A stretch of DNA of 64,000 nt from Bog-473 sp963809715 (lineage in GTDB: Bacteria > Actinomycetota > Acidimicrobiia > Acidimicrobiales > RAAP-2): positions 372,001-436,000 of the forward strand of contig CAWEKO010000007.1 in the NCBI GenBank assembly GCA_963809715.1, in the 5' to 3' direction. Positions 25,918-34,763 of this stretch are shown here, one piece after another. Under the pieces are notes generated by a model. The model did not search any database, had not been told where the DNA came from, and saw only the letters and a program-made list of their open reading frames with translations. The position numbers were made by a program, and so were the translations under genes. The number at the start of each line of letters is the position of its first letter. Positions within the stretch are counted from its first letter, which is position 1.

Positions 25918-26669
25918 GAGGCCGAGACTGGCTCCAGCAGTGCGGCCCGCAGTCTCGCCACGACGTCGGGACCGACACCGATGCTGGCCACGTAGCGGTC
26001 GACCGAGCCGTAGTGCTCGTGGAGATACGAGAGGAGTGTGTGCATCTTGGCCGGCTCGGCCGAGAACACCCCCTCGATGCTGTTGAGCAGGTCCGCGCTG
26101 TCGGGGTACTTGCGGATGATCTTCTCCTTCAGCCCGCCCATGGCCTCCTGGCTGAGTGCGTAGTCGGCCACCACCGTTTCCTCGGGTACACCGACCAGCG
26201 AGAGCACGATGGCCGACAGGAGACCAGTCCGGTCCTTGCCCGCCGTGCAGTGGAACACCGCCGGCAGGGCGTCGGGGCCCGACAGCACCTCCAAGGCCTG
26301 AGCGATCTCGGCGCCGGCGGTGTCCAGTATTTCGAGGTACTGCCCTTCGAGCAGGTCGGGCCGGCGGTCGAACTCCTCGGGGTCGGGGATCGACTCGATG
26401 AAGGGGATGTGGTGGTACTCGACCGGGTGGGCGTCCACGTCGAACTGCCCCCGTTCCAGCTCGTAGTGGGCTCGCAGGTCGACGACGGTGCGGATGCCCA
26501 GGTCCCGCAGCACGGTGTAGTCACCCACGGTCAGCTCGCCCAGGCCGTCGGCCCGGAAGAGCGTGCGCCAGCGGGTGGTCGACGCGCCCGAGTCGACCAC
26601 GTAACCGCCGAGGTCGCGGAAATTCACCGCGCCATCGAGGAGGATCCGGCGTTCGAAGGTGTCAGTCAC
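25914..26669 (-). CDS. Tyrosine/serine protein phosphatase (Y_phosphatase3)
   Basis: 251 aa from GTG. Dual-specificity type active site HCTAGKDRTG, preceded by NFRDLGGYVVDSGASTTRWRTLFRADGL and the general-acid region. The C-terminal helix includes DLLNSIEGVFSAEP. Members hydrolyse phosphotyrosine or phosphoinositides, and some are secreted; no signal peptide is present here. It ends on top of the convergent pterin dehydratase stop. Confidence 0.9.
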   Translation of the reverse strand: MTDTFERRILLDGAVNFRDLGGYVVDSGASTTRWRTLFRADGLGELTVGDYTVLRDLGIRTVVDLRAHYELERGQFDVDAHPVEYHHIPFIESIPDPEEFDRRPDLLEGQYLEILDTAGAEIAQALEVLSGPDALPAVFHCTAGKDRTGLLSAIVLSLVGVPEETVVADYALSQEAMGGLKEKIIRKYPDSADLLNSIEGVFSAEPAKMHTLLSYLHEHYGSVDRYVASIGVGPDVVARLRAALLEPVSAS

Positions 26670-26682
26670 GAGGCAGAGTCAA

Positions 26683-27255
26683 TCAGGAGACCGGAGTGTC
26701 CCACATGGGAAACCAACGGCTCAGGTCTTGTTCTACCGGAAGGTCCGCCCCGACCATGCTCCGGATGCGGAGCTCGAGTTCGGTGTCGCGCCGCTCCTTG
26801 GCCGCGTCCACCGGCGCAAAGGGGTAGAAGGTGCCCCGCTTGAACAGGTAGACCAGCCTGAAGGCCTTGGCGTCGGTTCCCGCATCGGGACCGGGCACGA
26901 AGCCGAACACCGAGGCCAGGAGCTGGGGTCCCCAGCCGTTGTCCTGGAGCGTCGAGTTGGCCATGTGCACCTTGGTCACCAGCTCGTCGAGCTCGGGGTC
27001 GTCGAGCAGCAGCCAGCCGTAGTCGAACGAGTCGAGAGCCGAGCCGAAGCCGTCGCCCACCAGATCGGCCACCTCCTTCTGGGCGTCCGCCGCCGCCTGG
27101 CCGGGCGGCGGCTTCCAGCAGACGCCGGCATGCCCCGACGACACCAGGCCACCCGCGCTCTGCAGGGTCAGGGCGGCGGTGGGCAGGGAGAACAGCGCAT
27201 CCAGGTTGGCCCGCACGGGCTTGGACCGGCCCAGAATGGTGTCGAGGAGCCCCAC
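26683..27255 (-). CDS. pspAB: PspA-associated protein PspAB
   Basis: 190 aa from GTG 27255. The start GLLDTILGRSKPVRANLDALF, the central SFDYGWLLLDDPELDELVTKVHM and the late RLVYLFKRGTFYPFAP match PspAB, encoded with PspA and HtpX in actinobacteria and archaea. Function unknown; likely part of the membrane-stress module. It follows htpX by 22 bp. Confidence 0.88.
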   Translation of the reverse strand: MGLLDTILGRSKPVRANLDALFSLPTAALTLQSAGGLVSSGHAGVCWKPPPGQAAADAQKEVADLVGDGFGSALDSFDYGWLLLDDPELDELVTKVHMANSTLQDNGWGPQLLASVFGFVPGPDAGTDAKAFRLVYLFKRGTFYPFAPVDAAKERRDTELELRIRSMVGADLPVEQDLSRWFPMWDTPVS

Positions 27256-27277
27256 AACCGTGCCGAGCGAGTCCGGT

Positions 27278-28225
27278 TCAGCTGGTCTGGCCGAGCTGGT
27301 GCTCGAGCGACTCCAGCTGGGCCAAACGGCGCTCCAGGGTGGGGTGGGTGCGGAAGAGGTTGCCGAAGGAGAACCCGCCGCCGGCACCCTGGTCGCCGCC
27401 GGTCGCCACCGCCGGCGTGAAGAAGAAAGCGTTGAACGGCTCGGCCGCCCGCAGGTCCTTGGTCGGGATGCGCCCCATTTCGCCGGTGATCTTCACCAGG
27501 GCCGAGGCCAGCAGCGAGGGACGCCCGATGAGCAATGCACCGGCGCGGTCGGCCGCCAGCTCCCGGTAGCGCGAGAGGGCCATGGTCAGGAGGAACGACA
27601 CGAAGTACACGACGATCGACACCAGCATCACGATCAGCTCGATGAAGAATGCGTTCTGCCCGTTCTGGTCGTTGCCCCGTCCGCCCCCGCCGAAGAGCTC
27701 CGAGTAGAACAGGACGCGGGTCAGGAGGCCGGCGATCATCCCGAGGCCGCTGGCGATGGTCATGACCGCAACGTCGCGGTGGGCCACGTGGGAGAGCTCG
27801 TGCGCGAGCACGGCCTCGACCTCGGGCTCCTCCAGGCGACGTAGCAAGCCCGAGGTCACGCACACCACGGACGTCTTGGGGCTGCGCCCGGTGGCGAAGG
27901 CGTTGGGCACGTCGGTCTGGGCGATGGCCACCCGGGGCTTGGGCATGTCGGCCAGCGCGCAGAGGCGGTCGACCACGCCGTGCAGCTCCGGCGCCTGCTC
28001 GGGTGTCACCTCCTTGGCGTGCATGGCGTACATGGCGATCTTGTCGCTGAACCAGTACTGGCAGAAGATCAGCACGACCGCGATGACCAGGACCAGGGCG
28101 TAGGACAGGCCGACGGCGATGAGGATGGCGACCACGGCCCCGTACAGCACGACCAGGAAGAACCCGGTCATGAGCATCCGGTAGGTCAGGCCCCGGTCCG
28201 GCTTGATGTTGTGGGCGATGGCCAT
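27278..28225 (-). CDS. htpX: Membrane zinc metalloprotease HtpX
   Basis: 315 aa M48B peptidase. Two N-terminal membrane helices, the zinc motif HELSH in VEAVLAHELSHVAHRD, the third ligand region ELAADRAGALL, and two more hydrophobic segments between. Degrades misfolded membrane proteins. The ATG overlaps the pspA stop (TGATG). Its place between pspA and pspAB supports a shared envelope-stress role. Confidence 0.95.
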   Translation of the reverse strand: MAIAHNIKPDRGLTYRMLMTGFFLVVLYGAVVAILIAVGLSYALVLVIAVVLIFCQYWFSDKIAMYAMHAKEVTPEQAPELHGVVDRLCALADMPKPRVAIAQTDVPNAFATGRSPKTSVVCVTSGLLRRLEEPEVEAVLAHELSHVAHRDVAVMTIASGLGMIAGLLTRVLFYSELFGGGGRGNDQNGQNAFFIELIVMLVSIVVYFVSFLLTMALSRYRELAADRAGALLIGRPSLLASALVKITGEMGRIPTKDLRAAEPFNAFFFTPAVATGGDQGAGGGFSFGNLFRTHPTLERRLAQLESLEHQLGQTS

Positions 28226-29034
28226 CAGACTCCTTCGCTGGCGCCGGCGCCGGAGGTACCGGCCTCGGTCGGTTCGGCCCCGGCAGCCCCCGCCGTCGGC
28301 AGCGCCGCCGTCTCGCCGCCACCGCCCGACGAGCCCGTGCCGATCTCGGCCTTGAGCGCCGCCAGCTCGTTGTCCACCTGGCTGGAGGACGAGACCTTGT
28401 CGAGCTCCTTCTGGATGTCGTCCACCGGCGTTGTCAGGTCGTCGAGCGCACCGGAGGCCAGCAGCTCGTCGATGGCGCCCGCCCGCGCCTGCATGGAGGC
28501 GATCTTGTCCTGCGCCCGCTGCATGGTGGCACCGGCCGACTTGTTGGAATCGGAAATGCCCGAGATGGCCTCGCCCACCTTCGTCTGGGCCTCGGCCGCG
28601 GTGTACGAGGCCTTCATCGTCTCCTTCTGCGTGCGGAACCGCTCCACGCGCACCTGGAGTTCCTGGGACGTCTGGACGAGTTTCTGCTCCTGCTCGACGA
28701 TCTGGTCGTGCTGGGTCTTGAGCTCGGTCAGCTGCTCGCCCAGGGCGGCGCGCCGGGACAGCGCCTCGCGGGCCAGATCCTCGTTGCCCTGCGACAGGGC
28801 CGCCTTGGCCTGACCTTGCAGCTTGTCGGCCTGCTTTTGCAGCCCCTGGGCCTGTAGCTCGATCCGCTTCCGGGCCGTGGCCACGTCAGCCACGCCCCGG
28901 CGCACCTTGGTCAGCTGCTCGATCTGCTTCTCGTAGGAGAGGTCGAGCGTCTCGCGCGGATCCTCCATCTTGTCCAGGGCCTTGTTGGCCTTGGACCGGA
29001 AGATGTCCGCGATCCGGCTGAAGGTACCTGCCAT
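28225..29034 (-). CDS. pspA: PspA/IM30 (ESCRT-III-like) envelope-stress protein
   Basis: 269 aa, almost wholly coiled coil. Start AGTFSRIADIFRSKANKALDKMEDPRETLDLSYEKQ-type helix is diagnostic (seen as DIFRSKANKALDKMEDP and LDLSYEKQIEQL). The C-terminal 45 residues are Gly/Ala/Thr-rich and probably flexible. Binds stressed membranes and forms polymers. TATGCT on the minus strand (29043-29048) lies 8 bases before the ATG. First gene of pspA-htpX-pspAB; the third partner PspAA is not seen. Confidence 0.95.
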   Translation of the reverse strand: MAGTFSRIADIFRSKANKALDKMEDPRETLDLSYEKQIEQLTKVRRGVADVATARKRIELQAQGLQKQADKLQGQAKAALSQGNEDLAREALSRRAALGEQLTELKTQHDQIVEQEQKLVQTSQELQVRVERFRTQKETMKASYTAAEAQTKVGEAISGISDSNKSAGATMQRAQDKIASMQARAGAIDELLASGALDDLTTPVDDIQKELDKVSSSSQVDNELAALKAEIGTGSSGGGGETAALPTAGAAGAEPTEAGTSGAGASEGV

Positions 29035-29042
29035 GGCTCACG

Positions 29043-29154
29043 AGCATAAAGCCCAGCGGGCGAGGGGTGGCACCGGGCACCCTCGGCCCCACGTGTGCCC
29101 ACTGGCGGGCAGGCGGCCCGGACGCCCGGAGGGGTGCCCCGCCGCCAGTAGTCT
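29043..29154. promoter_or_regulatory. Divergent leaderless promoters, pspA / mca
   Basis: TATGCT on the minus strand (29043-29048) precedes the pspA ATG by 8 bases. TAGTCT on the plus strand (29149-29154) precedes the mca GTG by 6 bases. Neither start has a Shine-Dalgarno. The 126-bp gap leaves room for a stress regulator of pspA, but no palindrome stands out. Confidence 0.5.
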
Positions 29155-29160
29155 CGGCTC

Positions 29161-30024
29161 GTGCCCGAGCGTCTCTGCCTGCTCAGCGTCCACGCGCATC
29201 CCGACGACGAGGCGTCCAAAGGCGCTCCCACGGTGGCCAGGTACCACGCCGATGGCGTCCACACCGTCCTGGTCTGCTGCACGGGGGGTGAGGAGGGCGA
29301 CATCCTGAACCCCGCCATGGACACGCCCGAGGTGCGGGCCGACATCGGCAACGTCCGCATGGCCGAACTCAAGGCCTCGACCGAGATCATCGGCTACGAC
29401 GACACCGTTCTCCTGGGCTACCGGGACTCGGGCATGCCCGACTCGGAGGCCAACAAGAACCCGGCATCGTTCGCTCAGGCACCGCTCGACGAAGCCGTCG
29501 GTCGCCTGGTGGCGGTCATCCGGCGCGAGCGGCCCCAGGTCGTGATCACCTACGGCGACAACCAGACCGAGTACCCGCATCCGGACCATCTCCGTGTCCA
29601 CGAGATTTCCGTTTTGGCTTTCGACCTCGCCGGTGATCCGGACCGCTTCTCGGAGGCCGGACCTCCCTTCGCCCCGGCCAAGCTCTACTACTCGGTCTGG
29701 TCCGGGGAACGCTTCCGGGCCATGCACGACAAGTACGCCGAGCTCGGTCTCAAGTCGCCCTTCGACGACAAGTGGTTGGCCCGCATGACCAAGACCGAGC
29801 CCTACACCACCACGATCGACGTGAGAGGGTTCACGCAGGTGCGGGGCGACGCGCTCAAGGCGCACGCCACCCAGGTCGACCCCACGTCGCCGTTCTGGTT
29901 CGGGTTGCCCCCCGAGGTCCTGCGCGACATCCACCCTGTCGACGAGTACCGACTGGCCCAGAGCCGGGTCGGATCGGTCGACGTGACCGAGGACGACCTT
30001 TTCGCCGGGGTGCGCCCCGCCTGA
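29161..30024 (+). CDS. mca: Mycothiol S-conjugate amidase Mca
   Basis: 287 aa from GTG. LmbE-fold zinc amidase that cleaves mycothiol adducts to mercapturic acids. Zinc site HAHPDDEASKGAPTVARY and YPHPDHLRVHEIS; LVCCTGGEEGDILNPAMDTPEV is typical of Mca rather than MshB, as is the length. The late WFGLPPEVLRDIHPVDEYRLA also fits. It shows that the host makes mycothiol, which agrees with the maleylpyruvate-isomerase-fold genes. Confidence 0.93.
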   Translation: MPERLCLLSVHAHPDDEASKGAPTVARYHADGVHTVLVCCTGGEEGDILNPAMDTPEVRADIGNVRMAELKASTEIIGYDDTVLLGYRDSGMPDSEANKNPASFAQAPLDEAVGRLVAVIRRERPQVVITYGDNQTEYPHPDHLRVHEISVLAFDLAGDPDRFSEAGPPFAPAKLYYSVWSGERFRAMHDKYAELGLKSPFDDKWLARMTKTEPYTTTIDVRGFTQVRGDALKAHATQVDPTSPFWFGLPPEVLRDIHPVDEYRLAQSRVGSVDVTEDDLFAGVRPA

Positions 30025-30069
30025 CCCGGCGGACCGCCCGCTCGGCGTCCCGGTGGGCAGGTCGGGTCA
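30022..30069. terminator. Candidate bidirectional hairpin between convergent genes
   Basis: TGACCCG (30022-30028) pairs with CGGGTCA (30063-30069), with further GC pairing inside (CCGCCC against GGGC). The arms include both stop codons of mca and of the 30067 gene. There is no T-run, as is common in high-GC actinobacteria. Confidence 0.4.
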
Positions 30070-30618
30070 CACGGTGGGGCCGAGGAAGCTCCAGTGGATG
30101 ATGCCTGCGCTCTGGAGCAGCACGATGGCCACCGCGCTGGCCAGCACGCCCAGGAGCACGAAGGCCACCACCGCCTTCCACGACGCGAGCCGGCGGGCCC
30201 CCCGAGACGGGGCTCGGGCGCCGGGAGGGTCCCCGGTGTTCGACTCCACGGGTCTCTTCGCCCGGATCGGGTTCTTCGCCCGAACCGGCGTCGCGGCGGC
30301 CCTGGCCTGAGCCGGCTGCTCGGTCAGCTGGCGCAGCAGGGCGGCCAGGTCCGCTGCCGACCAGTCCGGGATGAGCAGCGGCGTCGTCGCGTCGCCTCTC
30401 TGCAGGGTGAGCAGGATGTCGTCCTCCCGCTCCTCGATCTCCCATTGCGAGACGCTGTCCCAGGTGAGCCGGGCATCAGGCCGTTCGGTGCGGCGGAAGT
30501 CGATGCCTCCGGTCGAGAGCACGATCTCGAACACTTCGGGCTCCGGCGCACCTTGCCGCGTGATGAGCGGCGTGACGAGCGACACCCCCCTGATCGTGGT
30601 GGGCGTCGTCGTGGTCAC
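30067..30618 (-). CDS. Hypothetical protein with C-terminal membrane anchor
   Basis: 183 aa from GTG. Residues 20-95 form a beta-rich domain (EVFEIVLSTGGIDFRRTERP, LTWDSVSQWEIEEREDDILLTL) that looks like a small PH-like domain. A basic Ala/Pro/Arg linker and one transmembrane helix (about 150-172, VVAFVLLGVLASAVAIVLL) follow. Tail-anchored orientation likely. Last gene of the purK-purE-YdjC-like run, 3 bp after the deacetylase. Confidence 0.6.
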   Translation of the reverse strand: MTTTTPTTIRGVSLVTPLITRQGAPEPEVFEIVLSTGGIDFRRTERPDARLTWDSVSQWEIEEREDDILLTLQRGDATTPLLIPDWSAADLAALLRQLTEQPAQARAAATPVRAKNPIRAKRPVESNTGDPPGARAPSRGARRLASWKAVVAFVLLGVLASAVAIVLLQSAGIIHWSFLGPTV

Positions 30619-30621
30619 CGC

Positions 30622-31467
30622 TCAACCGCCCGCCCGGGCCAGCTCGCGCAGCGGCCGGTAACCGACGAGGATGCCCCCGACCTCGTCGATGGCCTGACGG
30701 ACCCACTGCTCGTCACAGATCATTCGGTGGTCGTCCACCCGGGACTGCCAGTCGTCGGTGGCCAGCGAGCGCAGCTCCGCGCTGTCGACGGCCGGGTGCA
30801 AGAAGAGCTCGGTCACTCCCGGTCGCAGGGTGCGCAGATCCTTCTCGAACACCTGGCGTGAGCCCACGCCGGTCACGTGGCGCAGGTGGTCGGTGAAGAC
30901 CGCGCCCTCTCCGGCGGCGACCTGGCGGGCGGGGAAGCCGGCGTAGCGCTCCGTGCCGCGGCTCAGCATGCGGAGGGGCAGGCTGAACTCGAGGGCCAGC
31001 TCGAGATAGACGTCGAAGAACTCGGGTCGCAGCTGCAGCGTTCCCATGTGGGCGTCGAGGTGGCTGACGTCGAAGCCCCAGAGGATCGCCCGCTCGATCT
31101 GCGCCCGGCACTCGCGGCGGACCTCGTCGAGGTCGGCGTGGTCCCACACGTCCTCGACCGTACGCGGGAAGCCGCCGTCGCCGCCGAGCAGCGAGGGCGC
31201 GTGGGTGATGGGACCCCAGCGGTAGAGCGGGTACTCCGCGTTGACCGTGAGGTGGACGCCGATGTCCTCGCCCCGGTAGCGGCTGCTCGCCTCGCGGGCC
31301 CAGGGGCAGGGCACCATCAGGGTGGCGCTCGTCACCGTGCCGGTGGCCAGGCATTCGTAAACCCCGACGTTGGCCGAGTGGCAGGAGCCGAGGTCGTCGG
31401 CATTGATGATGACGAGCTTGGCATCAGCCCCGTAGCCGAGGCGCTGGGCCAGGTTCGGCTCAGCCAT
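30622..31467 (-). CDS. ChbG/YdjC-like carbohydrate deacetylase
   Basis: 281 aa. YdjC fold: the start LVIINADDLGSCHSANVGVYE gives the metal-binding Asp pair, DIGVHLTVNAEYP and SHLDAHMGTLQLRPEF give the His ligands, and ELFLHPAVDS is the conserved late motif. Removes acetyl groups from oligosaccharides in known members. GGAGG lies 8 bases before the ATG. The start overlaps the purE 3' end by 8 bases, so it is co-transcribed with purine genes, probably by chance of operon growth. Confidence 0.9.
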   Translation of the reverse strand: MAEPNLAQRLGYGADAKLVIINADDLGSCHSANVGVYECLATGTVTSATLMVPCPWAREASSRYRGEDIGVHLTVNAEYPLYRWGPITHAPSLLGGDGGFPRTVEDVWDHADLDEVRRECRAQIERAILWGFDVSHLDAHMGTLQLRPEFFDVYLELALEFSLPLRMLSRGTERYAGFPARQVAAGEGAVFTDHLRHVTGVGSRQVFEKDLRTLRPGVTELFLHPAVDSAELRSLATDDWQSRVDDHRMICDEQWVRQAIDEVGGILVGYRPLRELARAGG

Positions 31468-31969
31468 CGCTTCTCCCTCCGGACACGTCGTCGTCCTGCG
31501 CCGCCGCCTCCGCCGCGATCTCCATTTGGAACTCCGCCATCTTGCTCGCCAGATCCTCATCGGCGACCGAAAGGATGCGTACGGCCAACAACCCCGCGTT
31601 GCGCCCCCCGTTCACCGCCACGGTGGCCACGGGCACCCCCTTGGGCATCTGCACGATGGAGAGCAGGCTGTCGAGGCCGTCGAGCTGAGTGAGGGCGACC
31701 GGCACGCCGATGACCGGCAGCGTGGTCACCGAGGCCAGCATCCCGGGCAGGTGGGCCGCGCCGCCCGCACCGGCGATGATGACCCGCAGGCCGCGCCCCG
31801 CCGCCTCGTGGCCAAAGGCGATCATGCGGTCGGGGGTCCGGTGGGCCGAGACGACGCGCACCTCGTGGGGCACTCCGAAGCGCTCGAGGAGGTCGACCGC
31901 GCCCTGCATCACCGGCAGGTCCGACGAGCTCCCCATGACCACGGCCACGAGCGGCGTCGAGGGGGTCAT
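31460..31969 (-). CDS. purE: N5-carboxyaminoimidazole ribonucleotide mutase PurE
   Basis: 169 aa class I PurE: VAVVMGSSSDLPVMQGAVDLL, VVSAHRTPDRMI, IAGAGGAAHLPGMLASVTTLPVIGVP and the late GGRNAGLLAVRIL. Converts N5-CAIR to CAIR in purine synthesis after PurK. The ATG overlaps the purK stop (ATGA). Confidence 0.97.
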   Translation of the reverse strand: MTPSTPLVAVVMGSSSDLPVMQGAVDLLERFGVPHEVRVVSAHRTPDRMIAFGHEAAGRGLRVIIAGAGGAAHLPGMLASVTTLPVIGVPVALTQLDGLDSLLSIVQMPKGVPVATVAVNGGRNAGLLAVRILSVADEDLASKMAEFQMEIAAEAAAQDDDVSGGRSDG

Positions 31970-33201
31970 GGGCTGACCAGCGCGGGGAGTGCCAGGTCTT
32001 TGGGCACCGGCGTGCCCAGTGCCCGAGCGGCCGACCAAGCCCGAGGCCGGACTTCGTCGTCTGGTCCTCCGCACACCGTCACGTGCCCCAGTTTGCGTCC
32101 CGGCCTCGGACTCTTGCCATACAGATGGACATGGGCGCCGGCCACGCCCAGGCCCTGGGGGAGAAGTACCGCCGGATCCTCGCCCCCGGCGCCGCCGAAC
32201 AGGTTGACGCTGGCCACCTCGGGGTGGGCCAGCGCGGTCGACCCCAGGGGGAGGTCGAGCACCGCCCGCAGGTGGTTCTCGAACTGGGAGGTGACCGATC
32301 CCTCGATCGTCCAGTGGCCCGAGTTGTGGGGCCGCGTCGCCACCTCGTTGACCAGGAGCCGGCCCCCCGACCAGAAGAGCTCCACTGCCATCACTCCGAC
32401 TGCGCCGGCGATGTCGGCCACCCGCCGGCCCAGCACGGAAGCCTCGGCCAGCACGTCGGCGGGCAGGCGGCCCGGCACCAGGACCTCCCGGCACACGCCG
32501 TCGAGCTGCGCCGTCTCGACCGCCGGCCAGGCCACCGAGTCACCCGAGGGACGCCGAGCCACCATGACGGCGAGCTCCGCTTCGAGCGGGAGCAGCTCCT
32601 CGAGTACGGCGCGCCCGGCGATGCCGGTCAGCACGGCCTCGGCCTCCGCCTGATCGGACACGGGCCAGACGCCCTTGCCGTCGTAGCCGCCGCGGGCCGC
32701 TTTGACGACAAGTGGCCAGCCGTGGACGGCGCCGAAGTCGGCCACGGCAGCGGGCGCCCCCGCCGAGGCCGGGTCGACGACGGCAAAGGCAGGGACCGGG
32801 ACGCCGGCCCGGTCGAGCACGGTGCGCATGTGCGCCTTGTCGACCGCCATCTCGAGGGTCGCCGGACCGGGCCGGACGACCGCGCCCTCCTGGGCCACCG
32901 CCTCCACCAGGGTCAGGTCGACCTGCTCGTGATCGAAGGTCACGACCCGGCAGCGCGCCGCGAAGTCGCGTAGCTCCGCCGCGACCAGCGGGGACCCCAA
33001 GACGACCTCGGCCGCCACCTCGCAGGCGGCATCGTCGGGACGCTCGGCCAACACGGCCATGGACAGGCCGAGGGAGCTCGCAGCCTCACCTGCCATCCGT
33101 GCCAGCTGCCCCGCTCCCACGAACCCGACGTGATGCGCAGTCAGCTCGCTCGCTCCCGTGGGCCGATTCGCATAGACAGTGGGGCGGACACATATGCACA
33201 C
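31966..33201 (-). CDS. purK: N5-carboxyaminoimidazole ribonucleotide synthase PurK
   Basis: ATP-grasp enzyme making N5-CAIR from AIR, ATP and bicarbonate. Seen: VGFVGAGQLARMAGEAASSLG, FDHEQVDLTLVEA, GWPLVVKAARGGYDGKGVWPV, ELAVMVARRPSGD and NEVATRPHNSGHWTIEGSVTSQFE. The longest frame starts at GTG 33201, leaving only 21 bp to the divergent gene and about 20 atypical residues. CTG 33144, with GGGAG eight bases upstream, would give the usual short start (TAHHVGFVGAGQLARM) and a 78-bp promoter gap. No ATG, GTG or TTG lies between. Confidence 0.92.
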   Translation of the reverse strand: MCICVRPTVYANRPTGASELTAHHVGFVGAGQLARMAGEAASSLGLSMAVLAERPDDAACEVAAEVVLGSPLVAAELRDFAARCRVVTFDHEQVDLTLVEAVAQEGAVVRPGPATLEMAVDKAHMRTVLDRAGVPVPAFAVVDPASAGAPAAVADFGAVHGWPLVVKAARGGYDGKGVWPVSDQAEAEAVLTGIAGRAVLEELLPLEAELAVMVARRPSGDSVAWPAVETAQLDGVCREVLVPGRLPADVLAEASVLGRRVADIAGAVGVMAVELFWSGGRLLVNEVATRPHNSGHWTIEGSVTSQFENHLRAVLDLPLGSTALAHPEVASVNLFGGAGGEDPAVLLPQGLGVAGAHVHLYGKSPRPGRKLGHVTVCGGPDDEVRPRAWSAARALGTPVPKDLALPALVSP

Positions 33202-33222
33202 TAGGCGAGGAGCATCCTGACT

Positions 33223-34143
33223 ATGGGCAAGCCCCTACGTATCGGCACCCTGATCGACGTCGACCAGCCGGTGCCAGAGGTCGTGACGCAGCTCCGGCGT
33301 CTTCACGAGGCTGGGTTTGATCACGCCTTCGCCGTCCAGATCTTCGGCCCCGACGCCCTCACGCTGCTGGCCGCCGCCGGGCCCCAGGTGCCGGGGATCG
33401 GCCTGGGCACCGGGGTGGTGCCGGTCTATCCCCGACACCCGATGATGCTGGCCCAGCAGGCCCTCACGGTGCAGGCGGCCACCGACAATCGTCTTCTCCT
33501 CGGCATCGGGCTCTCCCACCAGGTGGTGGTCGAAGGCGCCTGGGGCATGAGCTTCGCCAAGCCCGGTTCCTACATGCGCGAGTACCTGGCCTCGTTGATG
33601 CCGATGCTGCGGGGCGAGACCGTCAACAGCCAGGGGGAGCAAGTCACGACCAACGCGTTCCTGCCCATCACGGTGCCCGGCGCCACCGCCCCGCCCGTCC
33701 TGGTCGCCGCGCTCGGTCCGGCGATGTTGAAGCTGGCCGGCACGGTGGCCGACGGGACGGTGACGTGGATGACCGGAACCGAGACGATCGCCTCGCACGT
33801 CGTACCGACGATCCGTGCCGCGGCCGAGGAGGCGGACCGGCCCGAGCCCCGGATCGCCGTCTCCCTGCCCGTGTCGGTGACCCCGGACGTGGACGGGGCC
33901 AAGGAACGGATTCGCCAGGAGTTCTCCATCTACCCCGGGCTGCCCTCCTACAAGGCGATGCTGGACCGGGAGGGCGCGGCCGACGCCGCCGACATCGCAT
34001 TCGTCGGTGACGAGGAGGCCGTGGCCGCCGCCATCACGAAGCTGGCGGACGCCGGTGCCACCGACTTCGTCGCCTCGGTGGTGGGGGACAGGGACGAGCG
34101 CGCCCGCGCCTTTTCGCTCCTGAGTGAGATCGTCCGGTCCTGA
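33223..34143 (+). CDS. F420-type luciferase-like oxidoreductase (TIGR03564-like)
   Basis: 306 aa TIM-barrel LLM protein. RRLHEAGFDHAFAVQIFGPDAL, LGTGVVPVYPRHPMMLAQQALTV-type segments, LLLGIGLSHQVVVEGAWGMSF and WMTGTETIASHVVP fit the actinobacterial F420-dependent group. Hydride transfer to an unknown substrate. Convergent with the DsbA-like gene. Confidence 0.9.
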   Translation: MGKPLRIGTLIDVDQPVPEVVTQLRRLHEAGFDHAFAVQIFGPDALTLLAAAGPQVPGIGLGTGVVPVYPRHPMMLAQQALTVQAATDNRLLLGIGLSHQVVVEGAWGMSFAKPGSYMREYLASLMPMLRGETVNSQGEQVTTNAFLPITVPGATAPPVLVAALGPAMLKLAGTVADGTVTWMTGTETIASHVVPTIRAAAEEADRPEPRIAVSLPVSVTPDVDGAKERIRQEFSIYPGLPSYKAMLDREGAADAADIAFVGDEEAVAAAITKLADAGATDFVASVVGDRDERARAFSLLSEIVRS

Positions 34144-34163
34144 CGACTCGGGACGATGCCGGG

Positions 34164-34763
34164 TCAGCGCTCGAGCCTGGTGAACTTGTATTCGTTCAGG
34201 TCGGGTTGCGAGTCGAACAGTGACAGCACCCCCTCGATGGTGCGCCGGGCCAGGGCGACGTCACCCTCGGGCCGGCTCATCAAGCGGACGAAGGCGGCCC
34301 GGCCGTCGATGACGAACGTGGGAACGCCGAAGACGGCCCATTCGGTGACCGCCTGCTCGTGGGCCAGGCGGATCGCTTCGATCGGCGTACCTGTGTGCAC
34401 CTCGGCCAGCACCTTGTCGCCGGGGACACCGGCTCGATCGAGTGCGTCCGCCACGACCAGCTCGTCTCGCAGGTCGAGCCCCTGGTCATGGCGGGCGGCG
34501 AACAAGGCCCGGTGCGCGTCGAGGAAGAGCTCGGGGTACTGGTCCCGCACGACCACGCCGGCGGCCAGAGCGGTGAGGTCGTGGGCCTTGGCCGGGTCCT
34601 CCCAGACGGGCACACCGCCCTCGGGCACGTGGGTCTGGGTCAGCGAGAAGGGCAGGAAGGTCACGTCCCAGTCGGTGCCGTCGGCCAACGCGTCCATCAG
34701 GTGCTCGTGCGCGTTGCGGGCAAACGGACAGCGGTAGTCCCAGGTAACGGCGAAAGGCTTCAT
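34164..34763 (-). CDS. DsbA-family thioredoxin-fold protein
   Basis: 199 aa, FrnE/2-hydroxychromene-2-carboxylate isomerase-like: VTWDYRCPFARNAHEHLMDAL, then a helical insertion and the cis-Pro segment FGVPTFVIDG. The usual CxxC is reduced to Cys-Pro-Phe-Ala, so it cannot run a dithiol oxidation cycle and may be a glutathione- or mycothiol-type isomerase/reductase. No signal peptide. Starts within the last 4 bases of the PAP2 gene. Confidence 0.85.
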   Translation of the reverse strand: MKPFAVTWDYRCPFARNAHEHLMDALADGTDWDVTFLPFSLTQTHVPEGGVPVWEDPAKAHDLTALAAGVVVRDQYPELFLDAHRALFAARHDQGLDLRDELVVADALDRAGVPGDKVLAEVHTGTPIEAIRLAHEQAVTEWAVFGVPTFVIDGRAAFVRLMSRPEGDVALARRTIEGVLSLFDSQPDLNEYKFTRLER

